DNA of 64,000 nucleotides from Mnemiopsis leidyi (lineage: Eukaryota; Ctenophora; Tentaculata; Lobata; Bolinopsidae). Position numbers and translations under genes: made by a program. The stretch lies in NCBI GenBank assembly GCA_000226015.1, contig JH152948.1, positions 57,729-121,728 on the forward strand, read 5' to 3'. The notes beneath the pieces are model-generated. The model was not told the origin of the DNA and ran no database searches. It was given only the letters and a program-made list of their open reading frames with translations. Below, one piece after another: positions 10,970 to 22,900 of the stretch (its first letter is position 1; the number at the start of each line of letters is the position of its first letter).

Positions 10970-13900
10970 TCAGGGAAGGTCCGTACATTTGGGTCCAGAT
11001 CGTATTTTGTCACGAGGTAAACTGTTCGATGCTTTTAGAGGTGCCCGTTGTCCTTCTGCGAGACAGTTTAAAATTAGTTGGGTACGGAATTGTAATCTTT
11101 ACTGGAAACAGCGACCAGCAGGAGCAAATAAATGGAACAATCACGACTTTACATTCTGAATGAAAACAAAATATCCTACTATAATGCAGTCTGTTTATTC
11201 TGGAGATGAGATTTTTGTTAAAAGTTTTTGTCGAAAGTTTTTGCCAATTAATTACCTCTGAGTGAACCGGTCCGTCTTATTGGGGTACTCTTAGTGACTC
11301 GAAGTTCAGGTTTTGTTTTTGAGGGGGTGAGGGGTCCTGAGGTAGGACTAGCTGCGATCGACATTACTTCTTGGGCTGAAATTGTGTCAGGTTGTGAAAC
11401 GTAAAGTTCTGGTAGTTTTGGTAATGCTATTCTTATTATTATTATAACGTGACGTGGGTTTAAATTGGTTACAGGTTTTTGAGCTCGATAGGTGCGGATG
11501 TGCGGTTTTCAAATCTTTAATTGTAAAGTTTGCAGAAGAGAAATTCATTAAAGCAGAAGATATCATCGTCTTCAGAACACTTCAACATGACGGCGTGAAA
11601 CTACTAGTTGATCTACTTAAACATGAACATCACTACATGGGACCGACAAGAACACGTTTAAATACTTAAATAGCAGATCACTTTTAGAAAGCAGCTCTAG
11701 CTGATCTCCTGACTAAGGCTGGTGGAGACATGTTGTATGGCGACACAAATTTCAGCTATCGCGAGATTTATCCTATGTGTTTAAACGCTCACCTTGCAGC
11801 AGATCTAGATTAAGATGCAGCGAGAAGAGCAGCACACACTGAAACTCAGACACGTACTTGACAGTGTCACTAGACTGAGACATCGACTTACGATTTGAGG
11901 TGCGAGAAGCTGGCTTGACTGCTATAGCTTTGGAGCCCTTCTCTAATGGCTTCTTGACGGGCAAGTTGCTTGCGGAGGGACGACGCGTGTCGACCCTTGC
12001 TGTAGGAACACTCATAGGTAAGAAAACTGACTGATAAAGAAACCAGGAGGATGGCCGAAAGTGTAGCCGAGTATTGCGTAACTGTAAAGTCGGACTCACC
12101 TTTAACGTTTGTGGTTTGGGGATTAGTGGCGGGCATGGTGGTTGCTGTTTTGGAGGCGGTTGAAGGGCGTGTCGCAGGGCGGGTTGCTGGGGTCGCTCTC
12201 CTTGCAGTGGCTGTTCCGGGTCGCTTTGTACTCGGTACTCTTCTCTTTGTCGGTCCAGTCACCGGAGGTCCTAAAGAATAAGTTATTATTTTTTATTCAT
12301 CGTCTCTCAGTTTTCAATAAAGCAATATTTAAGGAGCTAATGTACTCTTGGTTTAATGATTCATCAAACCGTAGCATGGTAGCACTAAATGAAAAGATTA
12401 CCGCTTGAAAATTTGACCATTTCAAAAAACTAGGCACATAGCATAAATCGCAACATATTTCTAGAAATTTTAAGTGAGCTCTAAACACGGACCTGCAGCA
12501 TGGACTGGGCAGGTTCCACGAGCAGGGGACTGCTGGGCAATCGCGTTCAAAATGTCATCTTCGGTTATCTTCTTCGCTCTAAACGGCTTCTTTTTCTCTG
12601 ATTGGAAGAAGAGATAAGAAACAGACAAATAATGTTTAAATTGATGTTGAAATTGTTATACACGAAAGGAGAATATTGCAAAAATTAATGTATTTATGTT
12701 TTAATCTTACTCCATGCTATTATGTGTTTAGTTGATATTCGTTCTTATGATTTGTAAAGAATCTATTTTGGTTGATAGACTAAAATTAATGATCAAAAAG
12801 AGAATTATCATTCCGATTTTTTTCAATCTCATTTTCATGCAATTCAATCATGAATATCCAATGATTTCTAGAAAATGAAAGGTTCAGATATCTGGATAGA
12901 GAAAGAACGAGAGAGATCAGGGAATACTAACTCTGGGAGGATCGTAGGGTTCCTGACCACTTCTGTACCTTCTCATCTCTTGTTTGCCCATCCACTGAAA
13001 CACACCTCTAAAGTCAAATTACGTCCTAATCAATCTCCTGTGTCCCAGAGTCCCGTATCGTAAACATACTAGTGAAATAATTGCAGGATCGACTTACTTT
13101 TATCTTGAGCTCTCGCCTCGTCTCGTTCGTCCCATTCCATGTCTGTCTTTTCAGTATGCGGTTTTGCTGAAATACAATGTTAATTAACCAGCTGTCTGCC
13201 TAATGAACGACAAATCAACCACTACAGTTTTAAAATGTATTTTAATGGTGATACGGATCAATTGTACAATCGAATAATTTGGTCAGTAGGTTCACCGAAA
13301 GCAAATTAAGCTTTATGATTTATAGTGGCGATCGTGAAACTTTGTCAACTCACAAATAACTTTCTGTAAATTCGTTCTCCTTCCATGGTAGTCGTATTCA
13401 CCGTCACTAGCTTTCCTGATTGCCTTCTTTGACGGCAACACTATTGAAGCTGAAACAAACAAAGTTGCTTAGTATTTTCAATCAAGCTACTAAAAGGGGA
13501 ATTGTAAAAATTTAGCTAGAAGATTTAACTGTACAGGAACTAAGAGCACCCTAATGAGCATCAATTGCGCGAATTATTTTACGATTCAGGATTCTAAGAG
13601 GACGTAGTTCAGGAAATCGCGAAAAGGAAGTTTTTCTGAGAATTTAGAAGTTTTTTGAAATTTATATCGCATAAATGAAACTTGGCCGTTTCTTATTTAA
13701 TCATGCTGGAAATTTGCACGAATTTTATTGATACCTTTGTTAAGCGGCTGTAAAAATTTCAAAAAAACAAATGAAAGTTAACTTCATGGACCAATAAATC
13801 TGTCCCCTTCCCTTAGAAACAAACTTTACATAGCATCAAAATTCTTATATTGCTGTCCTCTACCTGTGTAAAAAGTTTCAAGGTATATATCACAGCAGCG

Positions 13901-16900
13901 TGTGCACGTTTTCAAAGTTAGTTAACATAAAAAAAATGTTAGGACTTGGCAACTTTGGACAAGTGCCATGAAATCAACTGTCATTGGTTTTTCTTGAAAT
14001 TTTTACAGCTGCTTTAACTTAAAGGTATCAACAAATTACCGGATTGTAGCTCGCCCATGTTGGGAATCTGTATCCCGTAAGCCAGAGGGTTGATAGCACT
14101 CTCTATAGCTTTAGTAAAGACAGCTTCACGAACGTGTCCCTCGGTAGGCAGGTTTAGTCCTTTAGCTCTCTCCTCCTCAAACACATCATCATCCTCTGAG
14201 GGTTGGAGGTTGTGACCGATATATTGGACTTTAGGAGATAAACTCAAGTTTACGACAACAGGAATAAGTAAAGGTGTTTATTACAAATAATTCATTTATT
14301 TACAAATTTTGACTACTCGAACTTTATAGGCAATTAAGCAAAGACTTCAACTCGAAAATCTTAAAACCAGGTTCCATCCCGACCTGATTTCATGCGTTGC
14401 TTCGGTAAAGATGGTGTTGATGTCAGCGACTGTTTGCCAGAATCAATTGATTCTCTCATCGAGCCTTTCAATATCGACCTAGAAAAAGTCATAGAAAATA
14501 TTCAATGATCAATATGCAATAATTCATAAATTGCAGCGCAAGTAAGTTAGCCACAAGTTTGACGAGATTATATTCGCCTACCGTTTGAGCTGTGAGAGTC
14601 TGGTATCACCGCGACAACCAGAAGCCAGAATTGTGTTTACAGCTAGTAATAAATAAGCAAAACAAAAAACCTTGTGTGACGATCCTGCTCCATAATGACA
14701 TTAGGAACTTTGTCGTAACTCGTCCCCAGCTCGTCCCCATCGCTCGTTTCGTAGTCTTCATGGTAGCCGGACGAGGTATCTGACACACCTTAACACATCA
14801 ACTTCACAATCGATTACTTTTTGTCGGTAAAAATTGATCTAACAGTAACAGGTTGCTGTTTAACTTCAAGGATAAAGGTTGCTTCGATGCAGATGTGAAA
14901 AACGGCACGTGCACTTTACGAAGTAAATAACTGGAATTCAAAATACTAAAATAGTCTTTTGGTTCAAGGCAGGGTGCTGCAGCTAAAATAAAAATTGGGT
15001 GCGCATAAGATTTTTAAATATTATCGTAATCTTTAAAGGTAAAAATTTAACTTAAGATTCTCCGAGCTCTTTGCTGACCTTTCTCTGATGCAGTCGATCG
15101 ATCTGAATCGGAGGTGTGCCCGCTACTGTTCAATGATCTCTTGCTCTTTCGGGCAGGCCTGTCAACCTCTTCTTGTCTTTCTGCTTCGAAGGAGTACCTC
15201 CTAGGTGCCATGTTGAGAGTGCTGCTGTTCGGCAGCGGAGTCTTATCAGGTTTCATCACAACTTCCTCTGATTCCGACAAAGGATGTTCAGTTATCGCTA
15301 CTTCTTCTTCAGCTTCGGCTTCCTTAATAACTTCCAAGTCCTCGATATCAAGATCGTCTTCAAGCTCAACTTCCACAGCTTTTGTGGGAGGTGAGACTTC
15401 TTTGAACTTCTCTTTAAGAACGACTTCTTCCTTTACAGGCCAGCTGGACATCACAATTTTCTGCATAGGAGGCTGGTCTAATCTCTTCACGACTATTTTC
15501 GTCACTTCACTTGGTACATTCTTAGTGGGTGATGTTTCTTCTGGTTTAGGAAGTTCTACTTTTGATGACGTTTCAATAGATATTTCGGCTAAGTCGTCAT
15601 GAGCTAGTTGGGCAATATCAGCTGCCGCTGAAACCTCATCCGTCTCCTCAATAGGTGCTGGGATGTGTTCCAAACTTTCAGCGAGCACATCTTCCAGTTT
15701 GGATGGTTCGGGGTCCATCTCTGCATCATTTTTGGTTTCTATTGGGGGCGGAACGTCAACAATGCGAGTTGCTTCAACCCTTTTGATTTCATTCATTTCG
15801 ACTTGAGGGAGGTCAGCTGGGATGTCTTTGATAACTAGGTTATCAACTTCAATGTCGTTTCCTTGGGATTCATCGGACGGACGAGGAATCTTTTGAGGAT
15901 GTGTTTTGATCATATGTTCCAGTTTTTTAACTTTTTCCGCGAATGAGGCATTTTCTGGACCGATTTCATCGGCAACAGCGGCTGGCGGACTTGCGGTTCC
16001 ACTGCTTGCACTCTCTTCTTCAACAATGGCGGGTTCTGGAAGTGCTTTTTCATCATCAGCTTCCGTCACCAAAACTTCACAAGGTTCATTATAATAAAGA
16101 TCTTCGTCCGCTTTAGGAACCTCCTCTTCAACTTGTTGATCTACCATATCGACCAACTGTCCAGGTTCTGATTTCACTAGAGCTGTATCCTTGACGTCTA
16201 TTGGCACGTCTGAAATTACCTCTAGCTCAGCCTCAACAAAAGGTCCTTCTTCAACTTTAAGTTCGTCTTCTTGTTCTAACTGGATCTCAAGAACATCCTG
16301 ACTTGCGTCATCTACAGATTCATTCGACAGTTGCCGAGCAGCCTTCTCAAAGTCATCAATGGTATCCTCCAATTCTGATTTGGCTCTCATGTACTCTTCC
16401 ATTCTCTGTATCATGGACTCTGTTATCACTGGAGCTGGTTCGTCTTCATCACCTGAAAATATATGTCTACAAACTTGGATATAGTTCTACTCCGATACGA
16501 CTAAGTGGGAAAGCTTTAATGATTTTTAAAGAAACAGTTAGGCTGAATGATGGATCGATTTTGTTACAAGTATAGGAATAAAATGAAAAAGATTTTTCAT
16601 GATAAAACTGCATGCAGATAAGAATCCTGTTCTATGAAACCTTCGGATATGGCAAGCTCGACATCATTCATGGCCTTGAGTTGCTCAGATACATCATAGT
16701 CAGACTCAAAAGTTGCCACGTATATATGTTTCTCGTTATCTACCCCTTCTGTTTCATCTGTGATTTCTTCCACGCCTACATCCTCTGTAACTTCTCTAGG
16801 CTCAGACACAGAGTCAATATTTCCTTCAACTTCAACGTTCTCCTCCACCGAATCCTCTTGTTTGACTGCAGGATCAACTGAATCGAGTGGACTCAGAAAC

Positions 16901-19900
16901 TCGACAGAAGCTTCCTTTCTTCACCAAGGCTTGGCTTATCCATTGTTTCTTCACCAACTGTTAGGCTTGGCTTATCTATTGTTTCTTCACCAACTGTTAG
17001 GCTTGGCTTATCTATTGTTTCAGCATCGACCTCCTCGTCTCTGTCGAGAGGTTTATCAGATTCCACCTCGGTAGATACAGCGAGCTGATGATCGGAAGGA
17101 AATGAGATGGTCACACCCACGAACACGTCCTCCCTTCGCTGCCCACCAACTGGAATGTCGCTTCCTGTCACTGATCATGTTTTACGATGTTTGGAAAATA
17201 CTATTTATGTTTTTAATGACAAAGCATGCAACATCATTCAAATGTTTGCAATCGTGCGTTGTGGCATCAACTAGTCTGTAATTTTGTTTTGTTTATCAAG
17301 TAGGGAAGAAAAGCGATTCATTGCTTGCACAAAAGTACTTGTTACTAAACCATGACAATTTCAACATTTCGAATATAAAACTGCTATTTTGTAGAAGGGC
17401 TGCAAATGTCAACAACAAAAATACGGAAACGGAATTGCTCATGCTCACCAGCGTCCAGCAATCGTTAAAAAGCTTGCAATGTTCACATTTCAACTTATTG
17501 CCACTACAAGCGCTAAGAATGACGTGGCGGGGTACTAGGAAAAGAGTCTGTCACGTAAGTAGTGACGAACAGTTTGCTTCGTTCACGTAACACGGCAGTA
17601 CCTTGACCGCTGGTAGTCGAGCTTGAACTGTCGTGTCTGCAGCTAACATCCATCTTGGAGGCGTAGTTAGCGGACCCCACCGCCTCGTTCAGCTCGTCCT
17701 CAGTGGTCCCTCCTTCGTAGTCAGACTCAGGTAGACGTCCGGCAAGTGCCTCTATTTCCGGCTGAGACTCGGCAACTTCTGGTCTCTTCTCAATCTGGGC
17801 AATTAGCTGAGAAGGAGCTTCTGCAGCAACTTCAGAAACGGATTCAGCCTCGATCGTCGGTTCGAACTCCTCGGTCAACTCATCCTCACAGTACAGGCCG
17901 AAAGGTTCAACGTGCAGTTCTTGTGTGGGAATATCTTGAACTTCATACCCTGATAAGTTTGAGTGTCCAGCCTAGTGCAACACCCAACATGTCATGCAGG
18001 CTGGTAACTTCACACAACCAGTATCAAAAATGCAAAACTTACATTGAACAGAAAAAGTTGGCGGCAGCATGGATTAACGCCTGATTAACCACAAAAAGCG
18101 TTTGTGTGACATGAAGACAAAGATCAAACCTGCATCATCACTTGGTAATTCCTCCAAGTTCTCCATTTCGGATCGGTCCTGATCGTCCGTTATCATGTCC
18201 GAAACGTCTTGTAGAGTGTCTCCGCCTAGAAAATTTGAGTCTTAAACGTGAACACAGCTTCACTCATTAATAACAATCGAGCATTCTTCTATACTTACAA
18301 GCTTTAAAACAAACACAGTTTCCACTTACCAGCACCAGCATTCTCAGTGACCCTAGGTTTGGACTCCGCTAGAGTGCCCACCCCGGAGTCGGGAGCTTGA
18401 TCAGCAGCGGTGGAAGGTTCTGGAGCTCTGTCCGGAACCTCCACCTCAACAGTCTCCCCTGCTTCACACTGGTATTCCTCCTCTGCAATCTCCTCTATCG
18501 CGGCTATCAAAGCTGGCTCTGTAGGTGTTCGCACTACCTTCTCTGTAGAAGAAGTCGTTTTAACGACGCCGTAATTACTTTTCCTTGATAAATGATAAAA
18601 TAGAACGAATTTGACTTGGTATCGAGAGGAAAGAGATGAGGAAGAATTGACTTGTAACCTACACACCTTCTTCCTCCACCTCGCCATTGTCCTTCATGAT
18701 CTCCATAGCTCGGCGAATTAGTTCTGGCGAAGTGACTGAAAAGTTGTTAAAATAAATGCATGTTCACCTTAAGTTCGTCGCAACTCAGCAAAGTAACACT
18801 ACTCTTAACGCTACTCAGATTTCAGATTTCAAAACAAGAAAGACAATGTAGTGTACTTGCTTACTTTTTGGTTTGCCAGAAACGTTCTGGGTTGCTCTGT
18901 TGTACGTGTCGGACTTGGGCAAGTTCTTGCCACCAACAGGAATCAGTCGCTTGTTCTGCGTTGGTGGCTCCTTCCTATCTAAGGTAGAAGCGCGGTTTGG
19001 ACGCTGAAAATTTGGAGTTGACGGACCTGCCTCACCAGATATCCTGCTGGCTGGTTTCTGTGGAGCACTGCTGGTTTTCGTTACTGGAGAGTGAGAGTTG
19101 GGAACAAACTTCCAGGGTGGATGGGAGATTCCTCCTGATCCAGCATTAGGAGCTGCTTTGGTTGGAGATCCACCAGCTGTCGGCGCTGGGGTCTTGATAG
19201 CGGAGGGCGAGGATGTTCGTAGCAGAGATGCTTTGGTTTGTCGTGGAGTGATAGCTGGGGCTCTAGTGGAGGTAGGCCGAGGGGTGGGGCTGGTCACCGA
19301 CTCTCGTGGAACAGTCGGTGAGGGTTTAGCAGCTGGAGCTTTTCTGGGACTAGCTGGTCGAGGGGCCGCAGGAGCAGCTCTAGGGGTTACAGGTGTGCTG
19401 GCGGACTGTCTCAGTGGCGACTTTGTCGGTGATCTTGTTCTAGGAGGTCCAGGTTTCTTGATTGGGTCGGATGTGGCTGCTATGGCAGCAGGAGAAGGAG
19501 AAGCTACCGGTCGTTTAGGCTTTGTAGGTGGTACGGCAGACTGAACTGGTGTGACAGTTTCTGTAACTACCGGGGGTGGAGCACAGTCCTCCTCAACTTC
19601 CGGCTCGGGTTCACGTTCTCCTAAAAAAAGGCTCTGTTTTACTTTTTCCTGTTTCCAGTAACTAGAAATATCTAGTTACTAGAAATATCTAAACATTACA
19701 AAATTATAATTCGATACAGGTGTTTTGTTGTTCGCTGACCTCTAGGAGTCATGGGTTGGTCAAGTTCCTCGTTACTCTCAAATCTTTGTTTAAGTTTTCC
19801 AGTTGGAGATGCAGCAGTCTTACCACCAAACGAATCTGATGTGGGAGGTATCAAGTCAAAATAATTTAATCAAATACATGGAAGGATAAGACGCCAAGTT

Positions 19901-22900
19901 ATCAGTCTTGAAGCTAGAGAGAACAACGAAGTAAAGCAATAAATATCTAACCCATTGGACTACGACAGGGGTCCATCTTGCTGAAGTAGGCGGACAGGGT
20001 CTCCCAGCCTCCCCCCACCCGCACCATCACGTGAGATCTCAAAACTCTGACAAATACAATCGACCTTCCTTCTCCGACCTGGGTGTTGGGTTATACAAAT
20101 ATACTGGATATTAAGTACACAAATAATTATAATATACTGGATATTTTGTGCACAAATAATCATAATATACTGGATATTAAGTACACAAATAATTATAATA
20201 TACTGTATATTGTGTAAACAAATAATTACAATAATTGTGTTTTGTGTATAGATGAATGGACAATTTCCGTGTCCTTCACGAGGGTTGTATTATAACGAAA
20301 AATTTCTTACTATCGAGTGAGTTAAGCCAAAATAAACAAATGAGCTAGAAATCAACTAACTAACCTTGTAGCGACCTTCAGAAACGCGGTTAACCTTGAA
20401 TGGGACTGAACAAGAACACTCAGCAGCACAAGCCTGGACCTGACAAGAAATATGTTATATATCTCTGTCTTATAAATATTGAGTTGATATTGATTTTAGT
20501 CACGACGGTGTCAAACATTCAACTTCAAGTAAGAACATTGAAAAACCAAAATTATCCCATTGAAGGTTGAATATACATGGAGATAAAACTTAAAGAATGA
20601 ATTTTAATCCTCTTCTGCTTTTTAGAATGGGCATTAAGACACAATTCTCTTTCATGTACAAATACTACCTTATCCAAGACCCCTGGCGACCGAAAATAGT
20701 CTTGAAATGAATCAGCTACGACATTTCTGAGCCTTTTCAGGAACCACCCGGCTGTGAAGGGATCTAAAGTTGTGTGGCCTGGACAGAAATTCTGTCTCAG
20801 AGACAGATTTAGATAGAACTTCATAGCACGTGCCAGACGTTTCTCTGCTAGCTCGGCCTTAAACTTGGCTATCTTCTTGTCGATGTGGCTCCATTGCGAA
20901 TATGGGCGGTTAAGAAGGCAATCTGCTTTGGAACAGGCGTGCTTAGCAACTGTTTTCCCGTCCGCGGAGGTTTTGTTCCCGTTTTCTGAGATTCCGCGTC
21001 CACGCCCCGAAATAATACTATCGCCCATAACGTTGGCTACACGACAGTTTTACAAACCGGACAGCGACAAAGAGAAGTAGATCCTTGTGGACACATTGCC
21101 ACGTTGAGACCGTCTATAATAAGCAATCAATCTCTATAGTGCACTCGTAATCTTAGAGTCCTGGCGTCCTTTCATTGATCGCTCATTTGAATGAAGCCTC
21201 GTACTTAACTATACAATGGATACGATTTATGCTTGTTTATTTTGAAGGAGATGTCGTGCATCAAATGACGTCAATGAATTTGATTCTGCTTTTAAAGAAT
21301 AACTCGAGAATTTTAGTACAATACGATACAGGCTTCACAATCACAGTGATCTGATAGTGTTTTGTGCACAACAACAATTGCTTTGCATGAAAGTATTGAA
21401 AGTGGTAACATCTTTGGAGATGTAGAGATGAAGCAGCAAGAGTGGAGCTGCCGGGCCGTAGCAGCAGAACCGCTACAACCGGGCCGTAGCAGCAGAACTG
21501 CTACAACCGGGCCGTAGCAGCAGAACCGCTACAACCGGACCGTAGCAGCAGAACCGCTACAACCGGGCCGTAGCAGCAGAACCGTTACAACCGAACAGCT
21601 CCAGATGAGGAGAGAACCGCAGCGGACCCGTAGGTGGGACATGCAATACCTTCTCATCGAGGGTAGATGCTCCTTTAACCGGGGGAGGTAGCGGATCTTC
21701 CAGGCTCATCTCGAGTTTTATGAGGGTGGGAGGCTCGATGCCGAACTTGACGCCAAGTCGTCCTACCTCCATGAGGTGTATCACGATCTGAAGGAGTGCT
21801 GTCTACTAAGAATCTAAAGTTACAGTCTCAGTTACCTGTTCGTCAAGGAAGGATACGCCCTTCTTCGGTTTTCTCGGCTCTTCTGGAGTAGGTTCGGGTT
21901 CAGGTTCGGGCTCAGGGAGCGGTTCTTCCAGTTCCATTTCTATTTTGATTAGAGTCGGAGGCTCTATGCCGTGCCTCACACCCAGCCGCCCGACTTCCAT
22001 CAAATGTAGAATTATCTGAAGCGTTATTAGAAAACCAGCTACTTACACGTTTTACAATTTTTTGTGGCCAAAAATTGTAAATCTTTTTGATTCCATCAAT
22101 AATCATTGACCAATGGAGAGAATTAGTTTTAAATTTTCGTCAGAATCGACGGCGCGAAGTTAACCAACCCCGTGGATAGATTTCACAAAGTAGATGTCAT
22201 CTGTGGTTAATTACAGCAAGTCACACGAGTATAAAACAGAAAATTGAGTCTCATCGATTGGAAATTTTTTAAACAATGGACTCAAGCTACGCCTCTGCAT
22301 GAGAATACAGCTTTGATATTGAGCGAAACACTGAATTAAAAATGTTGTAGAAGTTTTAGCGAATTTAATCATTTTTAGATCACCTCTTAAACAAAATTCA
22401 GTCCTCAATGAGTTGAAATTTTTAATATTCTTTGATGATTTAACAATCAAATCACCAACTTTAGGTGGCAAAATCAAAACTTTGTCGCGTGTGGAGATTA
22501 CCTGTCGATCATTCTTCCTAAGAGTAAGGTCATCAGTCTCGAAACGGCAGGAGTGCTTCACTCCAAACTCAATACTCCAGTCCAGAAAGTTGCTGATGTT
22601 GTCTCGACAGTAAAACGGTGGAGATTTCCTGGTGGCGTTCGCGTACCTGTTTGGTCAAATTTTGTTTTAATATACCTGAGATAAATTTTTGCCGCATTTT
22701 GTTTTGGTATAAGGGTTTATTTAGGCTTTGGTCAGTTTTATTTTACTGTAAAAAATTCCCTACTGAGGCTTAGAGTTACTCAATCCAACTACAATAAGAA
22801 AGTTTACATTTGAGGTTTTCGATACTTATCGAGAGAACCACCGAATTAAAATTTTCTTTGTAAAAGATGTTCCAGAATGCCGAGAAGAAAATTATATTTG

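Noticed and set aside
15114-15602. 162-codon frame on the + strand
   Set aside because: Antisense to the acidic GAS2-like exon, whose splice phases and composition are clearly coding on the - strand. The Ser-rich product is a complement artefact.
19098-19544. 148-codon frame on the + strand (Gly/Ala/Val-rich)
   Set aside because: Antisense to the Ser/Pro/Lys-rich GAS2-like exon 18865-19620. Pro/Thr codons read backwards give Gly/Val.
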